A stretch of 64,000 nt of DNA from Candidatus Eisenbergiella stercoravium (lineage in GTDB: Bacteria; Bacillota; Clostridia; Lachnospirales; Lachnospiraceae), in NCBI GenBank assembly GCA_019113175.1, contig DXHY01000044.1, forward strand, positions 18,015 to 82,014, given 5' to 3'. The first letter of the stretch is position 1; each line of letters starts with the position of its first letter. A program made the translations under genes and the position numbers. This document shows positions 57,432 to 64,000 of the stretch, in pieces. The notes beneath the pieces are model-generated. The model was not told where the DNA came from, searched no databases, and saw only the letters and a program-made list of their open reading frames with translations.

Positions 57432-59429
57432 ATGAAGCCTCTGCTGAAATTTGAAGAACTGAAAATAAAAAAAGCGCAGTTAAATGAGGAAGCATCCATT
57501 CCGGATCTGACGGACGGGCAGATTCTCCAGAACCGGATGAAATTTTTCCTGGATGAAGAGGACGAAATTTATGAGGGCTATGGAAGACTGGCAGGCTCCT
57601 GGCCCTACCGGCAGTTCTCCTGCTATACCAGGCAGCTGCGTGAGGAGAATGTGAAGTCAGCGGTTCTGGAAAACGATTATCTGAAGGCGGTGTTCCTTCC
57701 GGAATACGGCGGAAGACTCTGGAGCCTCTGGGACAAACAGGCGGGCAGAAGCCTTCTGTATACCAATGAGGTGCTGCGGTTCTCCAACCTTGCGGTGCGG
57801 AATGCCTGGTTTGCGGGCGGCGTGGAATGGAACGTGGGTGTGATCGGTCATTCTCCCTTTACCACGGCCCCTCTCTTTACGGCGAGGCTGAGCCTGCCGG
57901 ACGGGACGCCGGTTCTGCGCATGTACGAGTATGAGCGGATCCGCCAGGTGACCTGGCAGATGGATTTCTGGCTGGGAGAAGAGGATCGTTTTCTGAATGC
58001 CAGAATGCGGATCGTCAATTTCGGTGAAAAGGTAACGCCCATGTACTGGTGGAGCAACATCGCCGTGCCGGAGGAAAAGGGCGGACGGATTCTGGTGCCG
58101 GCATCAGAAGCCTTCACCTTCCGTAACTGGGGCGTCTACAAGGTTCCCGTTCCAATGGTAGACGGAGTGGATATTTCCCATTATGAAAATATTCCTGCTT
58201 CTGTGGATTATTTCTTTGACATTCCGGATGGCGCTCCCAAGTACATCGCTCATGCGGACGCTTCCGGTTACGGCCTGCTGCATCTGTCCACGGACCGGCT
58301 GCGTTCCAGAAAGCTGTTTTCCTGGGGACACAGGCCTGCCGCTGAACACTGGCAGGAATTCCTTTCGGACGGAAACGGCCGTTATGTGGAGATTCAGGCT
58401 GGTCTGGGCAAGACGCAGTACGGCTGCATTCCGATGGCGCCTCATACAGCCTGGGAGTGGCTGGAACGGTACGGCGCACTGCAGCTTACGGAAAAGCAGC
58501 TTTCCCTTTCCTTCGGGGAAGCACGGGACAGCCTGACGGAGCAGATCCGGGAAAGTGCGGTCTATCGGCCGATGAACGGACTTCTTCGGGATACAAAGGT
58601 CATGGCGAAGCAGGAGGCGCAGACCATCTGGCAGGGGAGCGGCTTCGGGGCGATGAAGAACCGGGAGAGAGAGCTTTTGGGAGAAAAGCGGATTTCTCCC
58701 CATCTGGATTACGGAGAGCCGGATGAGGGACAGAAGCGGTGGCTGGAATTCCTGAAAACCGGCGTCCTGCATGAGCCGGAAACCGACTGCCGGCCGGATC
58801 TGTTCCTCTCGGACGAGGTGTGGAGGAAAAAACTGGAGGAAACCATCGAAACGTTCAATCGGGAGAACTGGTACGCCCATTATCATCTGGGACTGTTCGC
58901 CTTCCGGGACGGGGACATTCCGAAAGCCATCCGGCAGTTTGAGGCTTCTATGTCCTGCCGGAAAAATCCCTGGGCCCTTCACGGCCTTGCCGCGGCATAT
59001 CTGGCATGGTCATCCGAAACGGAGGATGGAGAAAAGGCCGGTGCCGGAGAGGCAGAAGAGAGAAAGGCGCGGGCTGCAGAAGCGATGGAGAAAGGGCTCC
59101 GCATGAGAACGGAGGATCTGTCCTATTTAAAGGAGGGCTTCCGGATTCTGTCCCTGTGCGGCGCGTGGACGCAGATCTGCGGGCTGTATCCGTCTCTTCC
59201 CGGGACCATGCAGTCAGACGGAAGGCTTCGCTTTTATGAGGTTCTCGCTCTGGACAGAACAGGAAGTCCGAAGCAGGCCCTTGATCTTATGGAGGCAGAC
59301 GGCGGGCTTGTGCTGGATGATGTGAGAGAAGGAGAAACGGATCTGGGCGGCCTGTGGCGGAAGCTTCAGAAGGAGCTTACCGGAAAGGAGGAGCCGGTGC
59401 CCTACCGCTATGATTTTGAAGCTGTATAA
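57432..59429 (+). CDS. DUF5107-domain protein with TPR-like tail
   Basis: The 665-residue protein begins with a beta-rich region matching DUF5107 (LENDYLKAVFLPEYGGRLWSL, FAGGVEWNVGVIGHSP, MYWWSNIAVPEEKGGRILVPA). This region resembles the galactose mutarotase-like fold. A C-terminal helical part (about residues 490-660; HYHLGLFAFRDGDIPKAIRQFEASM, ALHGLAAAYLAW) has TPR character. Members occur in gut bacteria beside AraC regulators and sugar genes, but activity is unproven. No signal peptide is seen. ATG 57432 follows GGGGAAAGGAT. Confidence 0.85.
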   Translation: MKPLLKFEELKIKKAQLNEEASIPDLTDGQILQNRMKFFLDEEDEIYEGYGRLAGSWPYRQFSCYTRQLREENVKSAVLENDYLKAVFLPEYGGRLWSLWDKQAGRSLLYTNEVLRFSNLAVRNAWFAGGVEWNVGVIGHSPFTTAPLFTARLSLPDGTPVLRMYEYERIRQVTWQMDFWLGEEDRFLNARMRIVNFGEKVTPMYWWSNIAVPEEKGGRILVPASEAFTFRNWGVYKVPVPMVDGVDISHYENIPASVDYFFDIPDGAPKYIAHADASGYGLLHLSTDRLRSRKLFSWGHRPAAEHWQEFLSDGNGRYVEIQAGLGKTQYGCIPMAPHTAWEWLERYGALQLTEKQLSLSFGEARDSLTEQIRESAVYRPMNGLLRDTKVMAKQEAQTIWQGSGFGAMKNRERELLGEKRISPHLDYGEPDEGQKRWLEFLKTGVLHEPETDCRPDLFLSDEVWRKKLEETIETFNRENWYAHYHLGLFAFRDGDIPKAIRQFEASMSCRKNPWALHGLAAAYLAWSSETEDGEKAGAGEAEERKARAAEAMEKGLRMRTEDLSYLKEGFRILSLCGAWTQICGLYPSLPGTMQSDGRLRFYEVLALDRTGSPKQALDLMEADGGLVLDDVREGETDLGGLWRKLQKELTGKEEPVPYRYDFEAV

Positions 59430-59641
59430 TGATATGATGTAACCGTTTGGGATGGCGGAAAAAGATGCGCCGCCCTGAATGATTGCAAGCCCGGTAAAAA
59501 ATTCTGAAAAAGTCTTCAGGCTCCGCGCCGGTTCCGTAAGAAGGAGAGACGCGGGGCCTGAATGCATTCTGCCTGGGAAATTGTTACAGTTCAGCCTTCG
59601 ACAGAACCGTAACGGGAAATTTTCCAATAAATCCTCCGGAA

Positions 59642-59671
59642 TGGACAAGAGCCTGCAGGATATTATATAAT
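59642..59671 (+). promoter_or_regulatory. Promoter upstream of the DUF3048 lipoprotein gene
   Basis: TGGACA (59642-59647) and TATAAT (59666-59671) have an 18-base spacer. The leader of about 170 bases shows no known element. The stretch 59430-59641 holds no gene. Confidence 0.6.
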
Positions 59672-59848
59672 GGGCATAAACGGATCTGCAGGAGCCAGAC
59701 ACGCATAATGAGCGGTACATGGTAAACGGGCGCAGCATGTGATATCATGATTCTGGAACAGCCGGAGCATGCTGCGGAACATTGGAACGACAAAAGAAGA
59801 CGGACGGGGAAGCCGGGCAAGCTTCCTGTCCGGGATGAGGAAAAACGG

Positions 59849-61030
59849 ATGAGAAAATACTGGAAAGCGGCAGCGTTGACAATGGCCTGTATTCTGACCT
59901 TTACCGGATGCGGAAACAGAACGCAGGAAACGATGGAAACCGTAACGCAGACGGAGGAAACGGAAAGCGTGGAGGAGACGGTGGAAGAAACGGCGGAGAC
60001 TGAGACAGAAAGCGCAGAGGAGGATACCCTTGCCGTGATCGGGGAGCGGGAAGTGGTGGACGGACAGATGCAGAGCTACCTGACCGGGGAATGGAAGGAT
60101 GAAGAGGTGGTAACGCGCAGGCCCATCGCGGTGATGATTCCAAATAACGCACAGGCCATGCCGCAGTATGGTCTTTCCAATGCGAGCATTATTTATGAAG
60201 CTCCCGTAGAGGGACGGATCACCCGTCTGATGGGAATTTTCGAGGATTTTGACGAACTGGACCATATCGGCCCCGTGAGAAGCAGCCGGGATTATTTTGT
60301 ATATACAGCCATGGGCTATGAGGCCATCTACTGCAACTGGGGGCTTGCAGTTCCCTATGTGGCAGATCTGATCAACAGTGACGCAGTACAGAATATCAGC
60401 GCCGGCGTGGAGGGCATCGATCAGCCGGCGGACGAGGCTTTTGGACGGATCAGCCGGCCGGGCTATGCCACGGAATTTACGGGGTATCTTTTCATCGACG
60501 GACTGATGGAGGCTGTCGATCGTCTCGGCTATGACTGGGAATATGATGAAGATTTTGTGCCACAGCTCACCTTTGCCGCGGATGGTGTCCGGGCAGAATA
60601 TGAAGATGCCCGGGAAGCCACCGTGATCCGCCCCGGCGGAACGGACGGCAATTCCGGCGGCTACGGCGCGTATAACCCCTGGTTTGAGTATGACAGCGAG
60701 GATCATCTTTATTACCGTTTTCAGGACGGAGAGGAGCAGATCGATGAGCGGACAGGGGAGCAGCTCGCCGTGTCCAACGTGATTCTGCAGTACTGCCACG
60801 GAGAGGTACGTGACAGCCATGACTATCTGGCTTTCGGCGTACACGGTGTGGGAACCGCCCTTGTTTTTACAGACGGAAAGGTGATTCCGGCGTCCTGGTC
60901 CCGCATGGAAGGAGACGGTGTGCCTCCAAAGTTCTATGATGCGGACGGAAACGAGATCGTTTTCAATCAGGGAAAAACCTGGATCTGCAATATCTGGGAG
61001 GAGTTTTCCGATTCCGTGGAATTTGAATGA
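59849..61030 (+). CDS. DUF3048-family lipoprotein (YerB-like)
   Basis: The 393-residue protein has a lipoprotein signal ending LTFTGCGN, with Cys at about residue 19 to be lipidated. A Thr/Glu-rich linker follows (about 22-60), then the DUF3048 domain (RRPIAVMIPNNAQAMPQYGLS, IYEAPVEGRITRLMGIFEDF, IGPVRSSRDYFV) and a C-terminal beta domain ending NQGKTWICNIW. In Bacillus YerB belongs to this family; the function is not established. ATG 59849 follows GAGGAAAAACGG. It is outside the membrane, attached by lipid. Confidence 0.88.
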   Translation: MRKYWKAAALTMACILTFTGCGNRTQETMETVTQTEETESVEETVEETAETETESAEEDTLAVIGEREVVDGQMQSYLTGEWKDEEVVTRRPIAVMIPNNAQAMPQYGLSNASIIYEAPVEGRITRLMGIFEDFDELDHIGPVRSSRDYFVYTAMGYEAIYCNWGLAVPYVADLINSDAVQNISAGVEGIDQPADEAFGRISRPGYATEFTGYLFIDGLMEAVDRLGYDWEYDEDFVPQLTFAADGVRAEYEDAREATVIRPGGTDGNSGGYGAYNPWFEYDSEDHLYYRFQDGEEQIDERTGEQLAVSNVILQYCHGEVRDSHDYLAFGVHGVGTALVFTDGKVIPASWSRMEGDGVPPKFYDADGNEIVFNQGKTWICNIWEEFSDSVEFE

Positions 61031-61153
61031 TCCCGTGCGCGGGAGGCTGCGGGGCCGGGACGCGGGAAAAAGACGGAGCGCAGCGAATCCTCTGCACGGC
61101 AGTCCCTGGCAGAAGCACTGAAGCGACAGAACGGAAGAAAGGAAGCGGGCAGC

Positions 61154-61498
61154 TTGCACGAGCTTGGAATTTTGATGGGAATCATAAAAACCGTGGAAAA
61201 TTACGCGGTGGAAAATCAGGTGGGAAAAATAGAAAAGCTGGTTCTTCAGATCGGAGAGATTTCATCGGTGATTCCGGAATATATGCAGAAGGTTTATCCG
61301 GCTGCGGTGGAGAATACTCTTCTTGAGGATACGGAGCTTGAGATTGAAATTCTTCCTGCCAACGCAGAATGCAGGGACTGCGGAAGCATTTTCCATGCTA
61401 CGGTGACGGGCGGTGTCTGTCCGGACTGCGGAAGCCGGAACATGCATCTGATCAGTGGAAGGGATTTTTTCATCAAGGAGATCGTATGCAGCAGCTGA
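61154..61498 (+). CDS. hypA: Hydrogenase nickel incorporation protein HypA
   Basis: The 114-residue protein starts MHELGIL (the invariant His2 binds nickel) and ends with a zinc ribbon of two Cys pairs, CRDCG and CPDCG, in roughly residues 73-93. HypA delivers nickel to [NiFe] hydrogenase, and sometimes urease, together with HypB. No hyp or hydrogenase gene is nearby, which is unusual. The start is TTG 61154, fixed by the need for His at position 2; GGAAGCGGG lies upstream. It overlaps the next gene by 13 bases. Confidence 0.92.
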   Translation: MHELGILMGIIKTVENYAVENQVGKIEKLVLQIGEISSVIPEYMQKVYPAAVENTLLEDTELEIEILPANAECRDCGSIFHATVTGGVCPDCGSRNMHLISGRDFFIKEIVCSS

Positions 61499-61974
61499 AG
61501 GATAACGGGAAGAGGCTGGAGGCAATTTTCGCCCGGCTGTGGAAGGATGTGAAAAATTACTGCCTTGCGGTAGCCTTCTTTTTGATTTATGCGGCGGTGG
61601 TCACGTTCCTGTTCGGTACGATCTGTCCGCTGGCGGCCATGACGGGCTTCCCCTGTCCGGGCTGCGGAAGCACCAGAGCGCTGTTTCTCATCCTGACAGG
61701 GCGGTTCGTGGAAGCGTTCCGCTACAATCCCTGCATTTACCTCTGGATCCTGCTGGCTGTTTACGTGGGCTGGCAGCGGTATATCCGGGGAAGAAGGGCC
61801 GTGGGAGCGCTTCCCATGGCAGGCGGCATTGCGACCGCCATGATTTTGATTTATCTGTACCGGCTGGCTGTGGAATTTCCCGGAAGCCCGCCCATGGTTT
61901 ACCGAACGGACAATGTACTGGCGGGACTGATTCCCGCATATGATGAACTGATGAGACGTCTGTTTTCCGGTTGA
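61486..61974 (+). CDS. DUF2752 membrane protein
   Basis: The 162-residue protein has the DUF2752 signature CPLAAMTGFPCPGCGSTRALF around residue 48 and three hydrophobic segments. The paired Cys motif CPGCGxTR suggests metal binding or redox chemistry at the membrane; no function is proven. ATG 61486 follows AAGGAGATCGT and overlaps the hypA stop, so the two are translationally coupled and may share a role in metal handling, by inference only. Confidence 0.85.
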   Translation: MQQLKDNGKRLEAIFARLWKDVKNYCLAVAFFLIYAAVVTFLFGTICPLAAMTGFPCPGCGSTRALFLILTGRFVEAFRYNPCIYLWILLAVYVGWQRYIRGRRAVGALPMAGGIATAMILIYLYRLAVEFPGSPPMVYRTDNVLAGLIPAYDELMRRLFSG

Positions 61975-62129
61975 GAAACTGCCGCGTATTGCTGTATGAA
62001 GGCTGTCCGGCGCGATTCTGCCGGCTTCATGGTAAGGCCGGAGCCTGAGGACGACAGACACGGAGGAAAAACAGGAATGGAAAACTGGTACAAAGATTTG
62101 ATTTGTACCGTGATTGAAACGCCGTCGTC

Positions 62130-62178
62130 ATATGTCACACTCTGACCGCGCACCTGTAGCGTGGTCATGACCGACTGA
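62130..62178. repeat. CTGACC hairpin repeat, copy 3
   Basis: CATATGTCACACTCTGACCGCGCAC-ctgta-GCGTGGTCATGA matches the copies at 52064 and 53728. It lies between the DUF2752 gene and the repeat-rich membrane protein gene. Upstream GGTACAAA/TTTGTACC (62087-62110) forms a further hairpin. A 22-codon frame (62079-62147) with a GAGG site ends inside the repeat; its coding status is doubtful. Confidence 0.65.
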
Positions 62179-62203
62179 GACGGCAGTACAGGAGGAGGGC
62201 CAG

Positions 62204-62728
62204 ATGAACGACAGAGAATGGCAGACAGCAGATAACGACAGAAGAGAAGAGGAGACAGGGGAAAAGAAGGACAGCTTTTTCCGAAATGAGGATGGATGGT
62301 GGGAGGAGAAGACTCCTGACGGGGACGGCTCTGAGCAGAATGCAGGCTCGTACCAGAACGGCGGCCAGTATCAGAACGCAGGTCAATACCAGAACGATGG
62401 TCAGTATCAGAACAACGGGCAGCCTCAGAATGAAAATCCGGGATATTTCCCGCACAGCCCTTATCAGGGAGCGCCGCTTCGCCCGGACGGACGTGTGGAT
62501 GGACCGGAGGATCCGGTTAAGGTGTCCGAGTGGCTGCTTACGATGCTCGTACTTGCCATCCCGTGTGTTAATCTGATCATGCTGTTTGTCTGGGGCTTCG
62601 GCGGATCAGAAAAGCGCAGCAAATCCAACTATTGTAAGGCGTCTTTGATCTGGATGGCGATCTGCTGCGGTATTTTCATTCTTTTCTACATTGTGGTTAT
62701 CGCGGGAATCGTTGCCGGAATGAGCTGA
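62204..62728 (+). CDS. Membrane protein with Gln/Asn/Tyr repeats
   Basis: The 174-residue protein has a hydrophilic N-terminal half with tandem QNxGQY units (YQNGGQYQNAGQYQNDGQYQ, about residues 50-75). The C-terminal half has two membrane helices (LLTMLVLAIPCVNLIMLFVWG and ASLIWMAICCGIFILFYIVV). No enzyme motif is seen. DNA of the repeat is 15-18 bases per unit and may vary in copy number between strains. ATG 62204 follows CAGGAGGAGGGCCAG. A strong terminator follows. Confidence 0.8.
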   Translation: MNDREWQTADNDRREEETGEKKDSFFRNEDGWWEEKTPDGDGSEQNAGSYQNGGQYQNAGQYQNDGQYQNNGQPQNENPGYFPHSPYQGAPLRPDGRVDGPEDPVKVSEWLLTMLVLAIPCVNLIMLFVWGFGGSEKRSKSNYCKASLIWMAICCGIFILFYIVVIAGIVAGMS

Positions 62729-62743
62729 AGCTTTCGGATGAAC

Positions 62744-62799
62744 GAAAAAAGGCCGGGAAAAGCGGTGCGCTCTGCACCGGGATTCCCCGGCTTTTTTGT
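62744..62799 (+). terminator. Terminator after the repeat-rich membrane protein gene
   Basis: AAAAAAGGCCGGG pairs with CCCGGCTTTTTT around an inner GGTGC/GCACC stem. Confidence 0.9.
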
Positions 62800-62860
62800 T
62801 TCTCTGTAAGCAGAACAACAGGCCGGTATCCGGTGGATGGCGGCCTGTGCATGGCGATCC

Positions 62861-63721
62861 TTATCGGGTCCATCTGCCGGAAGCGCCGCAGGGGAGTATC
62901 AATCCGGTCTGCGTAACGGGAAGGCCGATTTCCCCTGCTTCCACCTGTCCTCCGAATCCGGGAGTGATGCACAGATTCATCATGTAGGACAAAACAGCGG
63001 GCTGTAGACCTGTGGTGTAGGAATTGATGAGAAAGAATCTGGCATCTTTGGAAAGAAGCTGTGTGCACAGACGGACAAAAGGAAAAATACTGTCCTCAAT
63101 TTTCCAGATTTCACCCTTCGGACCTCTTCCATAGGAAGGAGGATCCATGATGATGCCGTCGTAGGTATTCCCGCGCCGGATTTCCCGTTCCACAAACTTG
63201 ACGCAGTCATCCACCAGCCAGCGGATGGGCGCGTCTCCAAGTCCGGAAGCGGCGGCGTTTTCCTTTGCCCAGGTCACCATTCCCTTTGAGGCGTCCACAT
63301 GAGTGACGCTGGCTCCGGCAGCGGCAGCGCTCAGCGTGGCGCCGCCCGTATAGGCGAAAAGGTTAAGGACCTTTAACGGCCGTCCCGCACTGGCGATGAT
63401 TTCCGAAAACCAGTCCCAGTTCACAGCCTGCTCCGGAAACAGGCCTGTATGCTTGAAGCTGAAAGGCTTGAGCCGGAAGGTGAGTTTCCGATAGTGGATG
63501 CTCCATTCCTGCGGCAGATCAAAAAATTCCCATTCTCCGCCGCCGCGGCTGCTTCTGTGGTAGTGGCCGTTTGGTTTTTTCCAGCCATGGTGCTTTCTGT
63601 CCGATTCCCAGATCACCTGCGGGTCCGGACGCACCAGCAGATATTTTCCCCAGCGTTCCAGCTTTTCTCCGCTGCCCGTATCGATCACTTCATAATCCTT
63701 CCAGTTGTTGGCTGTCCACAT
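62861..63721 (-). CDS. Class I SAM-dependent RNA methyltransferase (RlmI/RlmK-like)
   Basis: The 286-residue protein has the methyltransferase core with SAM motif LNLFAYTGGATLSAAAAGA near residue 135, HVDASKG, and the catalytic DPPSYGRGPKGE loop followed by SIFPFVRLC. This is the pattern of rRNA large-subunit m5C or m2G methyltransferases related to RlmI and RlmK. A PUA domain is not evident; the N-terminal part (residues 1-100) contains WGKYLLVRPDPQVIW. ATG 63721 follows an ACAGGAGAAAAA site, spaced somewhat far. The gene runs opposite to its upstream neighbour. Confidence 0.88.
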   Translation of the reverse strand: MWTANNWKDYEVIDTGSGEKLERWGKYLLVRPDPQVIWESDRKHHGWKKPNGHYHRSSRGGGEWEFFDLPQEWSIHYRKLTFRLKPFSFKHTGLFPEQAVNWDWFSEIIASAGRPLKVLNLFAYTGGATLSAAAAGASVTHVDASKGMVTWAKENAAASGLGDAPIRWLVDDCVKFVEREIRRGNTYDGIIMDPPSYGRGPKGEIWKIEDSIFPFVRLCTQLLSKDARFFLINSYTTGLQPAVLSYMMNLCITPGFGGQVEAGEIGLPVTQTGLILPCGASGRWTR

Positions 63722-63878
63722 AATAGCTTTTTCTCCTGTTATTCTCTGATAAAATGCAAAAAAATCCGCATTGGCTTCCTGTCTGCATATCACACTATAC
63801 ACGGTTGCCCTTTGAATTGCAACCGTCGGATTCCTGAAGCGGGCTGCCGGATTTTTCTATTGCATGTTAATCTCCATT

Positions 63879-64000
63879 CCGGAGCGTAAGCGACGGGGCG
63901 AAGAGAAATCGCGAATGCGATTTCTCTTCTGCCATCAGAGCAATTTGTGACGCTCCGGCACAAATTGCCGTGTGAAAAATAAGCCATCGGGCTTATTTTT
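63879..64000. repeat. Hairpin cluster at the right edge
   Basis: GAAGAGAAATCGC-gaat-GCGATTTCTCTTC, GCAATTTGTG/GCACAAATTGC and AATAAGCC-atc-GGGCTTATT followed by a T run occur in series. They recall the hairpin arrays upstream of dnaE and galE. The window ends inside the last element, so what lies downstream is not known. Confidence 0.7.

Overview
The window looks like a chromosomal segment of a Gram-positive gut Clostridium of the Lachnospiraceae type. The clues are AGGAGG-type ribosome sites, moderately high G+C coding DNA between AT-rich promoters, a high-molecular-weight rubredoxin, a GHxALG-type carbamate kinase, SleB-like cell-wall hydrolases, DUF3048, DUF5107 and CarD proteins, an S-box riboswitch on metK and holin-like type I toxins. 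No rRNA, tRNA or CRISPR was seen. Genus cannot be fixed from sequence alone.

Layout. 1-13 kb: end of an acyltransferase, an SDR oxidoreductase, a flavin/rubredoxin protein, a sugar nucleotidyltransferase with galE, a serine hydrolase broken by an in-frame TAG, an MFS exporter, a hemolysin III homologue, a small alarmone synthetase and a tail-anchored coiled-coil protein overlapping a flavin reductase gene. 12-23 kb: LysM-G5-M23 peptidase, murA, SAM riboswitch-metK, a double-HTH regulator, a DUF89 phosphatase and dnaE. Two related type I toxin-antitoxin loci lie in opposite orientation on either side of the DUF89-dnaE block. 23-32 kb: a MarR-controlled heterodimeric ABC exporter, pfkA, a TrmH methyltransferase, proC and a cell-wall hydrolase. 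32-45 kb: carbohydrate and envelope genes (GH125, esterase, deacetylase, GH2, LspA-like peptidase), an acyl-ACP thioesterase, a two-component system and carbamate kinase. 46-50 kb: AraC and CarD regulators and a polyol-type dehydrogenase. 50-54.5 kb is a decaying accessory patch: Rpn nuclease pseudogene, truncated phosphodiesterase, small HTH, a 531-aa unknown gene between two hairpin repeats, and a tnpB remnant with its right end. 54.5-64 kb: PadR with a HAAS-FtsW-like membrane protein, AraC divergent from a DUF5107 gene, DUF3048 lipoprotein, hypA, DUF2752, a repeat-rich membrane protein and an RNA methyltransferase.

The most unusual layer is non-coding. Stereotyped hairpin modules (GCCGCC/GGCGGC followed by AAAAGGAGG, often preceded by GGCACGAACC and AAAGAACGG hairpins) sit directly in front of galE, metK, the DUF89 gene, dnaE, proC and the thioesterase gene, and they supply or abut the ribosome site. 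In metK the module lies between the SAM riboswitch terminator and the start codon. Two further dispersed repeat families are present: one of about 80-130 nt at 0.7, 5.1 and 46 kb, and a CTGACC/GGTCAG hairpin at 52.1, 53.7 and 62.1 kb. Together with the paired toxin-antitoxin loci these are the best candidates for something not yet properly described.
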